This document shows positions 43,476 through 55,823 of a DNA stretch of 64,000 nucleotides, one piece after another. Numbering within the stretch: position 1 is the first letter of the stretch; every line of letters starts with the position of its first letter. The translations under genes were made by a program, and so were the position numbers. Below the pieces are notes generated by a model that was given only the letters and a program-made list of their open reading frames with translations, was not told the origin of the DNA and searched no databases. The DNA lies in contig JAAOXG010000020.1 in assembly GCA_013036995.1 (NCBI GenBank), positions 186,001 through 250,000 of the forward strand. Direction: 5' to 3'. This DNA is from Lacrimispora defluvii (lineage in GTDB: Bacteria; Bacillota; Clostridia; Lachnospirales; Lachnospiraceae).

Positions 43476-43524
43476 GCACCTGGCTCCCTCTGGCTTTTCC
43501 CAGATGGGAACCAGGTGTTTTTTT
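43476..43524 (+). terminator. Terminator of the cut operon
   Basis: CACCTGG (43477-43483) pairs with CCAGGTG (43511-43517), with an inner CCC/GGG pair, followed by seven T. Confidence 0.88.
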
Positions 43525-43664
43525 GCAGTTTTCAGAAATAATATGTAGAATAATAATGTTTTTTGTTGGTTACAAATATTAAAGCATATCCATTCTTTAT
43601 TCATGTACAATTACTGGTTTATTATACATGTTTAATAAAAAACGAGCTAAATTTCCGTATATAA

Positions 43665-43693
43665 TAGACAAAGCGAAATTTATTAGGTATAAT
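43665..43693 (+). promoter_or_regulatory. Promoter of the atp operon
   Basis: TAGACA (43665-43670) and TATAAT (43688-43693) with a 17-bp spacer, 40 bp before the first gene of the ATP synthase operon. Confidence 0.65.
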
Positions 43694-43732
43694 ATCTATT
43701 ATATGTGCAGGAGGCAGAAGGCAGGTGAATTC

Positions 43733-44068
43733 ATGCGACATAACAAAAGTGTAATGAGAAGTCTTTTGATGGTAACCCAGCTGGGGTTAAGTGTGATGGT
43801 GCCTGTATTCGTTTGTATTCTTGCCGGTTACTATTTCGACCGGTATGCAGGAACGAAGCTGCTTCTGTTATTCCTCGTTGTTGGCTTTCTGGCGGGCGGT
43901 CGGAATGCATATAAGATTGCGAAAGCCACACTTGCCATGAACGAGAGGGAAGAAGAGGAAGAGGATCGGAAAGCACGCATGGAAAGACAAAGAGAAATAA
44001 AGACCATGGTGAGTAAACCCAAGCAGCCAAGCCGTATAAAAAAGGGCAATGACGAGAAGCTTAAATAA
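43733..44068 (+). CDS. AtpZ/AtpI-family small membrane protein
   Basis: Protein of 111 residues, first gene of the atp operon. Two membrane helices (about residues 12-32 and 42-60; Y-Y-F-D-R between them) are typical of the AtpZ group, which with AtpI helps Mg2+ supply and c-ring assembly in relatives. A charged Glu/Arg-rich C-terminus follows. The start is ATG 43733; an earlier in-frame ATG (43628) precedes the promoter. Confidence 0.75.
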   Translation: MRHNKSVMRSLLMVTQLGLSVMVPVFVCILAGYYFDRYAGTKLLLLFLVVGFLAGGRNAYKIAKATLAMNEREEEEEDRKARMERQREIKTMVSKPKQPSRIKKGNDEKLK

Positions 44069-44083
44069 GCAGGAGGACTTGTA

Positions 44084-44485
44084 ATGGAAAAGGCAACAAA
44101 GAATCTGATTGTTGAGGTTTCAGCAGGGATTGTAATTTTTACTGCGGTGCTTTTGCTGGGATCATTTTTTTTCTATCCCAGAGCCTCCGTATTTGCAGGC
44201 CTGCTTCTGGGAATGGCGCTAGCTCTTGCCATGTTTCTTTCCATGGCACTGGTGCTTGAACGATCGATGAAATCCCAGGATCCCGGAACCGTACAGAAAC
44301 GGGGAATAATCAGTGCAGCAATTCGTTATCTGCTGCTTATTGCCATATTGGTAATAGTCATTAATTGGTTTTCAGACCGGTTTAATCCGGTGGCAGTAGT
44401 AATCGGAGTCCTTGGACTCAAAGCAGGAGCATTTTTGCAGCCTGTCATTCACAGGATTGCATCCCGCAAGGAGAATAATAATTAA
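44084..44485 (+). CDS. atpI: ATP synthase subunit I
   Basis: Small membrane protein of 133 residues with four predicted helices, placed directly before subunit a as in other bacterial atp operons. AtpI acts as a chaperone for c-ring assembly in relatives. GCAGGAGG precedes the ATG. Assignment is by size, topology and place. Confidence 0.75.
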   Translation: MEKATKNLIVEVSAGIVIFTAVLLLGSFFFYPRASVFAGLLLGMALALAMFLSMALVLERSMKSQDPGTVQKRGIISAAIRYLLLIAILVIVINWFSDRFNPVAVVIGVLGLKAGAFLQPVIHRIASRKENNN

Positions 44486-44533
44486 TTTACTGCGGTCTTG
44501 TGTATTACTTTTAAAGAAAGGAGGCTATAGCGT

Positions 44534-45235
44534 ATGGTCATTGCGAATGCCAGTAATGTGGACTTTATGATCAAAGGTGTTACAAAGTTTCACGCGTTCG
44601 GGCAGGATCTGTGGGTAACTACAACAGAAATCGGTCTTAGTATTATAACAATTACGATTTTGATTCTAGCATTTGTTACGGACCGGAAGATGAAACGGGC
44701 GACAGAGGTACCGGGCACATTTCAGAATATTATGGAACTGATGGTGGAATCACTGGATAAACTGGTGAAGGAAACCATGGGGCATAATGCGAAGAAGTTT
44801 GTCAATTATATCGGAACAATCTTCCTCTTCATTTTATTATGCAATATCAGCGGTTTATTCGGGCTTAGAACCCCCACCGGAGACTTTGGTGTCACATTTA
44901 TGCTCGGTGTATTCACATTCTGCATCGTTCAGTACCAGGGAATCAAAAACCACGGAATCGGGCATCTGACAAGTCTTGCACAGCCGTTTCCCGTTTTATT
45001 TCCGATTAACTTAATCGGAGAGATTACAAACCCATTATCCCAGGCGCTCCGTTTGTTTGGAAACATGATGTCAGGAGTTGTGATCATGGGATTGTGGTAT
45101 GGGATGATGCCAATCTTTGTCAAGATCGGTATCCCATCATTCTTACATGTATACTGTGATTTGTTCTCAGGCTGTATACAGACTTATGTGTTCTGTATGC
45201 TGACCATGGTATATGTAAATGATAAGTTGGATTAA
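44534..45235 (+). CDS. atpB: ATP synthase subunit a
   Basis: Membrane stator subunit of 233 residues that lines the ion channel. The conserved Arg of the ion path is in the L-R-L-F-G-N-M motif (about residue 177), and N-L-I-G-E near residue 159 is a family sign. Six helices are visible. AAAGGAGG lies before the start. Confidence 0.95.
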   Translation: MVIANASNVDFMIKGVTKFHAFGQDLWVTTTEIGLSIITITILILAFVTDRKMKRATEVPGTFQNIMELMVESLDKLVKETMGHNAKKFVNYIGTIFLFILLCNISGLFGLRTPTGDFGVTFMLGVFTFCIVQYQGIKNHGIGHLTSLAQPFPVLFPINLIGEITNPLSQALRLFGNMMSGVVIMGLWYGMMPIFVKIGIPSFLHVYCDLFSGCIQTYVFCMLTMVYVNDKLD

Positions 45236-45260
45236 TCAAACAAATTACTAATTATTTTAA

Positions 45261-45536
<276 letters not shown>

Positions 45537-45584
45537 ACAGAGGTCTGGCAGGAATAAAAAGAAAGAGCGAGAGGAGGCGAAACC

Positions 45585-46100
45585 TTGGACAGATTATTGG
45601 GATTTGACCCACAGCTGCTTTTCGATGCGTTTTTCACTGGCATTAACGTATTCCTTCTGTTTTTTGCTTTATCTTATAAGCTTTTTAATCCGGTGCGTGA
45701 TGCTCTGGAAAAAAGAAAGTTAAAGATTGCAGGAGAGTTGAAAAGCGCTGCAGAAGATAAAGAAGCAGCTCATGTAATGAAGGAAGAATACGAGGCCAGA
45801 CTTTTAGATGTTAAAAAAGAGGCAGAAGAAATTCTGGAGGATGCAAGAAAAAGAGCAAAGCAGCGTGAGGCAGAGATTTTATCAGAAGCCAGGGAAGAAG
45901 CGAACCGCATTGTTATGAGAGGAAATCGTGAAGTAGAACTGGAGAGAAAGAAAGCGCTTGATGATATGAAGGAACAGATCATATCCATCGCATCTGTCAT
46001 GGCCGGCAAAGTTGTGGCAGCATCCATCGATACTTCCATACAGGATTCTCTTATTGATGAAACCTTGAAAGAGATGGGTGAGAGCACATGGCAAAGCTAG
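45585..46100 (+). CDS. atpF: ATP synthase subunit b
   Basis: Peripheral stalk subunit of 171 residues: one N-terminal membrane helix (residues 10-28), then a long Lys/Glu-rich coiled coil. The start is TTG 45585 behind GAGGAGG. It overlaps subunit delta by 13 bp. Confidence 0.93.
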   Translation: MDRLLGFDPQLLFDAFFTGINVFLLFFALSYKLFNPVRDALEKRKLKIAGELKSAAEDKEAAHVMKEEYEARLLDVKKEAEEILEDARKRAKQREAEILSEAREEANRIVMRGNREVELERKKALDDMKEQIISIASVMAGKVVAASIDTSIQDSLIDETLKEMGESTWQS

Positions 46101-46636
46101 TATCAAAAGTATACGGTGATGCATTGTTTGAGGAAGCCCTGGAAAGACAGGAAGTGGACGCTTTGTTCGAGGAAGTAAAAAGCCTGCAGGCAATCTTTGT
46201 TAACAATCAGGATCTTGCAGGACTTCTTGATAATCCGAAGATAGGCAAGGAAGAAAAAAACGGAATTATTCAGGAAGTATTCGGCGGACGGGTATCGGAA
46301 ACTCTCATGGGGTTCCTGACAGTCATTGTCGAAAAAGGCAGACAAAAGGAAATCAATGCAATCTGTGAGTACTTTATTAACACTGTCAAGGAATATAAAA
46401 AAATCGGCGTGGCCTATGTGACCAGTGCTGTGGAATTAAAAGAGGAACAGAAAGCCCAGCTTCTGGGGAAACTGCTTGGCACAACCAGCTATCAGGAGTT
46501 TGAGATGGTTTATCAGGTTGATCCTTCCATTATCGGAGGTCTGGTGATCCGGATCGGTGACCGGGTAGTGGATTCCAGTATTAAGACGCAGATTTATGAG
46601 CTGCGCCGCAGCTTGTCAAAGCTGCAGATATCGTAA
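46088..46636 (+). CDS. atpH: ATP synthase subunit delta
   Basis: Stalk subunit of 182 residues linking b to the alpha3beta3 head. The family pattern is seen in Y-G-D-A-L-F near the start and the closing I-I-G-G-L-V-I-R-I-G-D-R-V-V-D-S-S-I (about residues 153-170). Confidence 0.93.
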   Translation: MAKLVSKVYGDALFEEALERQEVDALFEEVKSLQAIFVNNQDLAGLLDNPKIGKEEKNGIIQEVFGGRVSETLMGFLTVIVEKGRQKEINAICEYFINTVKEYKKIGVAYVTSAVELKEEQKAQLLGKLLGTTSYQEFEMVYQVDPSIIGGLVIRIGDRVVDSSIKTQIYELRRSLSKLQIS

Positions 46637-48172
<1,536 letters not shown>

Positions 48173-48187
48173 AGGCAGGTGAAAATC

Positions 48188-49042
48188 ATGGCATCCATAA
48201 GGGATATCAAACGAAGAAGAGATAGTATTCAAAGTACCGAACAGATTACCAAAGCCATGAAACTCATATCTACCGTTAAACTGCAGAAATCCAGAGCGAA
48301 AGCGGAAGCTTCCAAGCCGTATTATGATATGATGTATGATACCATAAACTCCATGCTTAGAAAGTCCGGATCAATTGAGCATAAGTATTTAAAGGCAGGT
48401 GATTCCAAACGGAAGGCAGTGATAGTGATTACTTCCAACAGGGGTCTTGCCGGAGGATACAACAGCAACATTGCAAAGCTTGTCCTTCAGGATGAACGGT
48501 TAGAACCGGAGCTTACGGATATCTATGCCATCGGACGAAAAGGCAGGGAATCACTTGGTAAAAAGGGCTATCACATTGCTCAGGATTATTCCGAAGTAAT
48601 TAATGAACCTATTTACCGCGATGCTGCTGACATAACCATGGAGCTTTTGGATGCATTCGGACAAAACCGGATCGGAGAGATCTATCTGGTTTATACTTCA
48701 TTTAAAAATACAGTGACACAGATCCCCACCTTAAAAAAACTTCTTCCTGTTGAGATGGCAGAGGGAAGCGAAAAAATGGATCTGGCGCTTATGAACTATG
48801 AGCCGAATGAAGATGAGGTTCTGGATTCCATTATTCCAAAATATATGAGCAGTCTGATTTACGGCGCTTTATTAGAAGCTGTAGCCAGTGAAAACGGAGC
48901 CAGAATGACTGCCATGGATTCTGCGACCAATAATGCGGAAGATATGATAGAAGAGCTTGGGCTGATTTATAACAGGGCAAGACAGGGTTCCATTACCCAG
49001 GAACTTACCGAAATTATAGCCGGTGCCAATGCAATATCATAA
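48188..49042 (+). CDS. atpG: ATP synthase subunit gamma
   Basis: Central rotor shaft of about 284 residues. The N-terminal helix (I-K-R-R-R-D-S-I-Q-S-T-E-Q-I-T-K-A-M) and C-terminal E-L-T-E-I-I-A-G-A family signature are clear. ATG 48188 is preferred to GTG 48179, because AGGTG there serves as ribosome site. Confidence 0.95.
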   Translation: MASIRDIKRRRDSIQSTEQITKAMKLISTVKLQKSRAKAEASKPYYDMMYDTINSMLRKSGSIEHKYLKAGDSKRKAVIVITSNRGLAGGYNSNIAKLVLQDERLEPELTDIYAIGRKGRESLGKKGYHIAQDYSEVINEPIYRDAADITMELLDAFGQNRIGEIYLVYTSFKNTVTQIPTLKKLLPVEMAEGSEKMDLALMNYEPNEDEVLDSIIPKYMSSLIYGALLEAVASENGARMTAMDSATNNAEDMIEELGLIYNRARQGSITQELTEIIAGANAIS

Positions 49043-49098
49043 CTGTTCGGTAAGTGAAAAAAGCCGAACTTCCTTAATAAATAATGAAATATAAATAA

Positions 49099-50505
<1,407 letters not shown>

Positions 50506-50516
50506 GGGGTGGGAAG

Positions 50517-50915
50517 ATGGCTGATTTATTCAAACTGCAGATCATAACTCCCGAACGTAAGTTTTATGAGGGAGAGGCCTCTATGGTGGAACTCACTACG
50601 ACAGAAGGTGAAATCGGTGTATACCGGGGACATATTCCAATGACAGCGATTGTAGCACCGGGAGTCTTAAAAATTCACGAAGCTGGCGGCATAAAAGAAG
50701 CTGCTTTGATGTCTGGATTTCTTGAGATTTTACCGGAGAAAATTGTTATTATGGCTGAAGTGGCAGAGTGGCCGGAGGAGATCGATTTAAACCGTGCACA
50801 AGAGGCTAAGGTCCGTGCAGAACGCCGCTTGAAAGAGCAGAGCGGAGAGATCGATATAGTAAGAGCAGAAACAGCGCTGAAAAAGGCACTGGTAAGAATT
50901 TCGCTTACGAAATAA
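50517..50915 (+). CDS. atpC: ATP synthase subunit epsilon
   Basis: Rotor-associated subunit of 132 residues: an N-terminal beta barrel (I-I-T-P-E-R-K-F-Y-E-G-E, T-T-E-G-E-I-G-V-Y-R-G-H) and a C-terminal helical pair that can inhibit ATP hydrolysis. Last gene of the operon, followed by a terminator. Confidence 0.94.
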   Translation: MADLFKLQIITPERKFYEGEASMVELTTTEGEIGVYRGHIPMTAIVAPGVLKIHEAGGIKEAALMSGFLEILPEKIVIMAEVAEWPEEIDLNRAQEAKVRAERRLKEQSGEIDIVRAETALKKALVRISLTK

Positions 50916-50916
50916 T

Positions 50917-50961
50917 AAAAAGGGATTTGAACCGTTTTTACATGGTTTAAATCCCTTTTTT
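50917..50961 (+). terminator. Terminator of the atp operon
   Basis: AAAAAGGGATTTGAACC pairs with GGTTTAAATCCCTTTTTT around a 10-nt loop with one mismatch, ending in a T-run. Confidence 0.88.
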
Positions 50962-51057
50962 GTGGAAGAATGGGCGGGAAATACCCCTGAATGTGGATTA
51001 TCTGCCAAAATTATGCTATACTATGGAACAGATAAAACGAAATAGGGAGAATGTATT

Positions 51058-51978
51058 ATGAAAGAAACATCATTAGTTATTATGGCAGCCGGAATCGGGA
51101 GCCGGTTTGGCGGAGGAATCAAACAGCTGGAACCAGTCGGACCCAGTGGTGAGATCATAATGGACTATTCCATTTATGATGCTTTGAATGCAGGCTTTAA
51201 CAAAATTGTATTTATCATTCGTAAAGATCTGGAACAGGATTTTAAAGAGATTATTGGAAACCGGATTGAAAAGATTGCACCGGTGGAGTATGCGTTCCAG
51301 GAACTTGATGATCTGCCGGCGGGCTTTCATAAGCCGGAAGAAAGAACCAAACCCTGGGGAACAGGACAGGCAATTCTGTGTGCGAAAGATGTGATACAGG
51401 AGCCGTTTGCGGTAATCAATGCAGATGACTATTATGGAAAAGAAGGGTTTGTAAAGATTCATGATTATCTGGTAAACCAGATGGATCCGGATGTCAGACC
51501 ATTTGATCTGTGCATGAGCGGGTTTATCCTGGGCAATACCTTAAGCGAAAACGGAGGCGTTACCAGAGGGGTATGTCAGGTGGGGTCTGACGGTGTCTTA
51601 GAGAAAGTTACGGAGACTTATGAGCTCATTATGGAGGGTGGGGAGGCCTGCGGAAAAGATGAGGCGGGTAATCCGGTGAAGGTCTCCTTAAATCAGAACG
51701 TCTCCATGAATATGTGGGGACTTTCACCTGCATTTTTAATGGAGCTGGAGCATGGATTTCCCACATTTTTAGAGAACCTGAAGGAAGGAGACATTAAATC
51801 AGAATATCTGCTTCCCAAGATCATTGACCGGCTGATCAGCCAGGATAAAGCCAGAGTTCACGTACTGGAGACAAGAGATAAATGGTTTGGAGTAACTTAT
51901 AAAGAGGATAAACCAGCTGTTTCAGCGGCAATCAAAGATCTGGTTTCAAAAGGAATTTATCCAGAACGTCTTTTTTAA
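51058..51978 (+). CDS. NTP-transferase family nucleotidyltransferase A
   Basis: Sugar-nucleotidyltransferase-like protein of 306 residues. The N-terminal G-x-G-S-R-F-G-G-x-x-K-Q motif binds the NTP, and V-I-N-A-D-D-Y-Y-G holds the catalytic Asp pair. Related to the gene at 59743. It belongs to the broad GalU/RmlA group, but the sugar is not predictable. It is a single gene in its own unit; AGGGAG precedes the ATG. Confidence 0.8.
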   Translation: MKETSLVIMAAGIGSRFGGGIKQLEPVGPSGEIIMDYSIYDALNAGFNKIVFIIRKDLEQDFKEIIGNRIEKIAPVEYAFQELDDLPAGFHKPEERTKPWGTGQAILCAKDVIQEPFAVINADDYYGKEGFVKIHDYLVNQMDPDVRPFDLCMSGFILGNTLSENGGVTRGVCQVGSDGVLEKVTETYELIMEGGEACGKDEAGNPVKVSLNQNVSMNMWGLSPAFLMELEHGFPTFLENLKEGDIKSEYLLPKIIDRLISQDKARVHVLETRDKWFGVTYKEDKPAVSAAIKDLVSKGIYPERLF

Positions 51979-52056
51979 TGGCAGTATCCGAACTTTTTTA
52001 TACTTCTATGCATAGAATGGTGTTGTATAAGCTAAAAGCAGGGAGTGATAACAACC

Positions 52057-52821
52057 GTGCCAGGCAACCCGGACTATACTTATGGAGAGGATAATGAGAG
52101 CCTGCCCCCATACATGCTTTATGGTGACAGGAGCATCAGGGAAAGTTCTCTGGAGCCGAAGGATATCATTGCAAAGGATCTGGAATATTTACAGGGAATG
52201 TACCCGGGACATATGAAACGTCTGCAGGAATACGTCGTTTCCGCATGTGATCACCTGGATTATAAAGACAGCCCAATGTACGATGAATTCCCCGATCGTC
52301 TGCTTATTCATCAGGTTTGTGATTCCATTTGCGCAAAGATTCGTGAAGAAGGAACCATAACCGACGAATTGCTGATGGGGAACAATGAAAAGACTGAGAC
52401 AGCAGCGCAGATGCAGCAGGAGCCTGCGGATTGGGAAAATGAGGAGTTAGAAAAAGCGGAACTTAATGACAGGTACTCCACATGGGGACCTCCCGGCTGG
52501 GGTCCGCCCGGACCAAAACCTCCTGGCTGGAGACCGCCGCCCGGACCCAGGCCGCCTTACTGGGGCCCAGGCCCAAGACCGCCTTACTGGGGACCCGGCC
52601 CAAGACCACCTTACTGGGGACCCGGCCCGAAACCACCCTACTGGGGACCAGGACCCGGCCCGAAACCGCCTTACTGGGGACCAGGACCCGGCCCGAAGCC
52701 GCCTTATTGGGGAGCAAATCCCGGACCGCCTCAGGGCAATGGTCTGCTGGGGGATATTGTGTCAGTACTGCTTCTGAATGAAATGCACCGAAGAAGATGT
52801 AACTCCGGACGGTGCAGATAG
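52057..52821 (+). CDS. Proline-rich repeat protein of unknown function
   Basis: Protein of about 254 residues. Residues 1-130 are a folded, acidic, helical domain with Y-M-L-Y-G-D and S-A-C-D-H-L. Residues ~145-225 are a run of P-P-Y-W-G-P-G-P repeats (about seven). The end (L-L-G-D-I-V-S-V-L-L-L-N-E-M-H-R-R-R) is hydrophobic then basic. GTG 52057 is preferred, nine bases after AGGGAGTG; GTG 52045 is also in frame. Such Pro/Tyr/Trp-rich tails occur in spore coat and surface proteins, but nothing else ties it to either. Confidence 0.7.
   Translation: MPGNPDYTYGEDNESLPPYMLYGDRSIRESSLEPKDIIAKDLEYLQGMYPGHMKRLQEYVVSACDHLDYKDSPMYDEFPDRLLIHQVCDSICAKIREEGTITDELLMGNNEKTETAAQMQQEPADWENEELEKAELNDRYSTWGPPGWGPPGPKPPGWRPPPGPRPPYWGPGPRPPYWGPGPRPPYWGPGPKPPYWGPGPGPKPPYWGPGPGPKPPYWGANPGPPQGNGLLGDIVSVLLLNEMHRRRCNSGRCR
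52545..52712 (+). repeat. Proline-rich coding repeats
   Basis: Direct repeats of roughly 24-30 bp encoding P-P-Y-W-G-P-G-P variants with near-identical DNA. Unit length alternates (with or without a G-P pair), which suggests expansion by slippage or unequal crossing-over. Confidence 0.85.
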
Positions 52822-52834
52822 GTAATAAAAAGAA

Positions 52835-52874
52835 CGTGTTGCAAAACTGTTTTTATAAATGGTTTTGCAGCACG
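52835..52874. terminator. Hairpin between convergent genes
   Basis: CGTGTTGCAAAAC pairs with GTTTTGCAGCACG with one mismatch. T-rich sequence lies downstream at 52886-52898. It probably serves both convergent genes. Confidence 0.65.
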
Positions 52875-52924
52875 CACTTTATTTCATAAATTTTTTTTAT
52901 TATAGTAACAAAACTACATATTTT

Positions 52925-54922
52925 TTAAATTGACTGTGCAATTTCATATGCATCCCAAACAGCTCCCATTAAATTTGATACTTTTGAGGAATCTCCAATT
53001 AGATGTACATCTGCACCACAATCTTTTATTGCTTCGTATAAAGTTTTATCACTGATGTATCCGATACTTGTGATAATTGTATCGGCTTCTAATTCAATAA
53101 CGTTGCCGTTTTCTTCAAACTTAACACCTTTTGATGTTATTTCAATAACTTTTGCATTGGTATGAATACCAATATTATAGGTTGATACAAGATTTTGAAG
53201 CATGGTTTTATTAGCAGAATTTAGGCCCTGTACTTGTAAAATTTCAGGTAACATCTCCAGTATTTCCACTTGTTTTTCTTTATCTTTTGTCAGACTATAG
53301 CCAATTTCAACGCCAGTAAGTCCTCCGCCTATAACAACCACTTTATCACCAATGGGTTTTGTCTCCAATAATGCTTCCACTGCAGTGATAACTTTTTCGG
53401 AATTTGCTCCTTCTACATTTAAGTTTCTTGCAGTAGAACCGGTTGCAACAAAAATGGAATCCGGATTAGAAGCCTGAATTGTGTTTTCATCCACTTCTGT
53501 GTTCATATGAACAGTTACTCCAGTATCCTTCAGCTGTTTCACATACCATTGTATTAACTTTTTATCCTCTTCTTTAAAACTCATAGAAGAAGCAGGAATG
53601 AAAACACCGCCGAGACGGTCTGTGCGTTCGTATAAATCCACTTTGTGCCCTCTGAGTGCGCTGATCCTTGCAGCTTCCATACCGCTGATACCGCCGCCGA
53701 TGACCATGATATTCTTTTTCACATCAGCAGGTTTAATTTCATATTTTCTTTCCTGCCCAACCTGTGGATTAATTGCGCATGACGTATTTTTACCAGAGAA
53801 AAATCGCTCCAGACAGCCCGCATGACATCCGATGCAGGGTCTTATATCATCAAAATGTTGGGTTTGTACTTTATTTACCCATTCAGAGTCAGCAAGAAGT
53901 GCCCGTCCAATAGAAATAGCATCAATACTTCCACTGGCAACTGCTTCCGCTGATATTTCAGGATCATCCATTTTACCGGCACATATTACAGGAATAGTAA
54001 CAAATTTCTTTATATACTGAGCATCAGCCAGGTTACAGGCTTTTGGCATATATACCGGAGGATGTGCAAAGTACCAGGATTCATATGTTCCATTATCTGA
54101 ATCTAAAGCATCATAGCCAGCATCCTGAAGTATTTTCGCTATTTTAGCACTCTCTTCCAAATCACGGCCAAATTCCTCAAAATCCTCCCCGGGAAGGGCA
54201 CCTTTATCAAGGCCAAATCCTTTCATATAGCTCTTAACACTGTATCTTATTAAAACCGGGAAATCTTTTCCGCATTTATCCTTTATAGCCTGCACTGTTT
54301 CTGTAGCATAGCGAAGCCTGTTTTCTAAGCTTCCGCCATATTGGTCTGTACGGCAATTGGTGCATTCCATAGAAAACTGATCCATTAAGTACCCTTCATG
54401 AAGTGCATGAACTTCCACTCCGTCAAAGCCTGCCTGTTTTGCGACATAAGCACCATCGGCATAAGATTGTATTAGAAATTGAACTTCCTCTGTTGTTAAA
54501 GCACGATGCATAATTTCGGGATGCCATACATTGGGATTTTCTGATGAGGAAATAGGATCATTATCCATAAAAAAACCGTCTTTACGATTTCTGCCGGCGC
54601 CGTTTGCTATCTGAAGTACAATTTTAGCGCCATACTTATGTACTTCGTCGGTCAGCTTTTTATTGGATTCAATATAAGAGTCACCGGCAGTAGCTAATGT
54701 AGCACGCATTGCATCCAGCTTGTTCTGACAGGCAATACCTGTTGTTACAATCAGTCCTACTCCTCCCTTTGCACGTGCAACGTATAAATCAATAGCATCC
54801 TGATTAAAACTTCCGTCTGGATTTTTTGAATGTAAACCCATTGGTGCCATTGCTATTCTGTTTTTCACTTCCATAGTGCCTATTTTCATAGGCTGAAATA
54901 ATACATTCATGTCACCTTTCAT
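52925..54922 (-). CDS. Enoate-reductase-type flavoenzyme (NADH:flavin oxidoreductase)
   Basis: Multi-domain oxidoreductase of 665 residues of the 2-enoate reductase / old-yellow-enzyme-with-FeS group. An FMN barrel (residues 1-340; N-R-I-A-M-A-P-M-G, D-G-V-E-V-H) is followed by a cluster motif C-I-G-C-H-x-x-C-x11-C near residues 358-378, then an FAD/NAD(P) part beginning V-I-G-G-G-I-S-G-M-E-A. It reduces an activated C=C or an NAD-linked substrate that is unknown. The start is ATG 54922 with GAGAGGTG upstream. It is divergent from a TetR regulator with a palindromic operator between. Confidence 0.85.
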   Translation of the reverse strand: MKGDMNVLFQPMKIGTMEVKNRIAMAPMGLHSKNPDGSFNQDAIDLYVARAKGGVGLIVTTGIACQNKLDAMRATLATAGDSYIESNKKLTDEVHKYGAKIVLQIANGAGRNRKDGFFMDNDPISSSENPNVWHPEIMHRALTTEEVQFLIQSYADGAYVAKQAGFDGVEVHALHEGYLMDQFSMECTNCRTDQYGGSLENRLRYATETVQAIKDKCGKDFPVLIRYSVKSYMKGFGLDKGALPGEDFEEFGRDLEESAKIAKILQDAGYDALDSDNGTYESWYFAHPPVYMPKACNLADAQYIKKFVTIPVICAGKMDDPEISAEAVASGSIDAISIGRALLADSEWVNKVQTQHFDDIRPCIGCHAGCLERFFSGKNTSCAINPQVGQERKYEIKPADVKKNIMVIGGGISGMEAARISALRGHKVDLYERTDRLGGVFIPASSMSFKEEDKKLIQWYVKQLKDTGVTVHMNTEVDENTIQASNPDSIFVATGSTARNLNVEGANSEKVITAVEALLETKPIGDKVVVIGGGLTGVEIGYSLTKDKEKQVEILEMLPEILQVQGLNSANKTMLQNLVSTYNIGIHTNAKVIEITSKGVKFEENGNVIELEADTIITSIGYISDKTLYEAIKDCGADVHLIGDSSKVSNLMGAVWDAYEIAQSI

Positions 54923-54977
54923 AAAAAACACCTCTCTCTTATAAGCAATCATTAATTTTGTTACCGTGGTATACCTC

Positions 54978-55001
54978 CATTGTATACCGCGGTATACAAT
55001 G
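54978..55001. promoter_or_regulatory. Perfect 24-bp palindromic operator (TetR type)
   Basis: Perfect inverted repeat with half-site CATTGTATACCG. It fills the spacer of the flavoenzyme promoter (see next entry). A degenerate copy of its core (TACCGTGGTATA) is at 54963-54974. The neighbouring TetR-family protein is the natural ligand. Confidence 0.85.
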
Positions 55002-55007
55002 TGTCAA
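54979..55007 (-). promoter_or_regulatory. Promoter of the flavoenzyme gene
   Basis: Reading leftward, TTGACA (55007-55002) and TACAAT (54984-54979) have a 17-bp spacer occupied by the palindrome, the classic arrangement for repression. Confidence 0.8.
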
Positions 55008-55108
55008 TATTTTGTCAAAGATAATTTTATTTATCATCAAAAGTGTGATATAATGCTTTGCGTAAGAAATAGATGCTGCAAAGGTTTATATATACCGGAG
55101 GGATAAAT

Positions 55109-55684
55109 TTGATAGAAAATATAAAACATACAATTTTAAATAATGCGATTAAACTTTTCATGAAGAACGGTTTTGATAATGTGACTATCAATGAAATTTG
55201 TGAAGCCTGTAAAATTACGAAGAGGACATTTTATTATCATTATGAGTCTAAGAATACTCTGCTTTTGGATTACTTTTTTTTAGTCGATGAGAATATAGAA
55301 ACTTCTCTAAAGGAAATAGATGAGGAAATAACATGGCTGGAAAAATGTTGGAAAGTGAAAGAAATTTTCGTAAAGGGCATCGCAAATTTAAATACTGATA
55401 TATTAAAAAATCTGATTAAAATAGATATAGAACAGCAAAACGAAATGTTCAGCTTTCAGATAAATAATTTTGACCCTAATTTGAGGAGATTGCGTCATAT
55501 GGTTATCGATTATACACATAAGGCACAGGAAGCAGGAGAGATTGACCCCAATGCATCAGCTGAAGAATTATCTCATTGTTTTGCTTCTGCATTCCTGGGT
55601 CTTGCTGTAAACTGGAGTTCAACAGGAGGACAGTATGACCTGGTAGAAGCAGCCAGAAAATATTTCTATCAAATATATAAATAA
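55109..55684 (+). CDS. TetR-family transcriptional regulator
   Basis: Repressor of about 191 residues. The N-terminal HTH reads I-L-N-N-A-I-K-L-F-M-K-N-G-F-D-N-V-T-I-N-E-I-C-E-A-C-K-I-T-K-R-T-F-Y split over residues ~8-43, and the rest is helical ligand domain. The start TTG 55109 is six bases after GGAGGG; an ATG at 55073 in frame has no site. It is divergent from the flavoenzyme and likely controls it and itself. Confidence 0.85.
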   Translation: MIENIKHTILNNAIKLFMKNGFDNVTINEICEACKITKRTFYYHYESKNTLLLDYFFLVDENIETSLKEIDEEITWLEKCWKVKEIFVKGIANLNTDILKNLIKIDIEQQNEMFSFQINNFDPNLRRLRHMVIDYTHKAQEAGEIDPNASAEELSHCFASAFLGLAVNWSSTGGQYDLVEAARKYFYQIYK

Positions 55685-55823
55685 ACCAGAAGCCTGAATC
55701 AGAGTTTTATGATGGCTTGAATATTACCATTTAACGAATGTTTAAGAAAGTTTTCATTGTAGTTTTGTTCATTATTGTTTACAATAAAGAAGATCAAAAC
55801 TGGGAAAATAAAGGATGTTTTAT

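Noticed and set aside
44787..44969. Alternative frame inside atpB
   Set aside because: Shadow of a conserved subunit a gene.
52545..52712. CRISPR-like repeats
   Set aside because: Repeats are contiguous, in frame and encode Pro-rich protein; no spacers.
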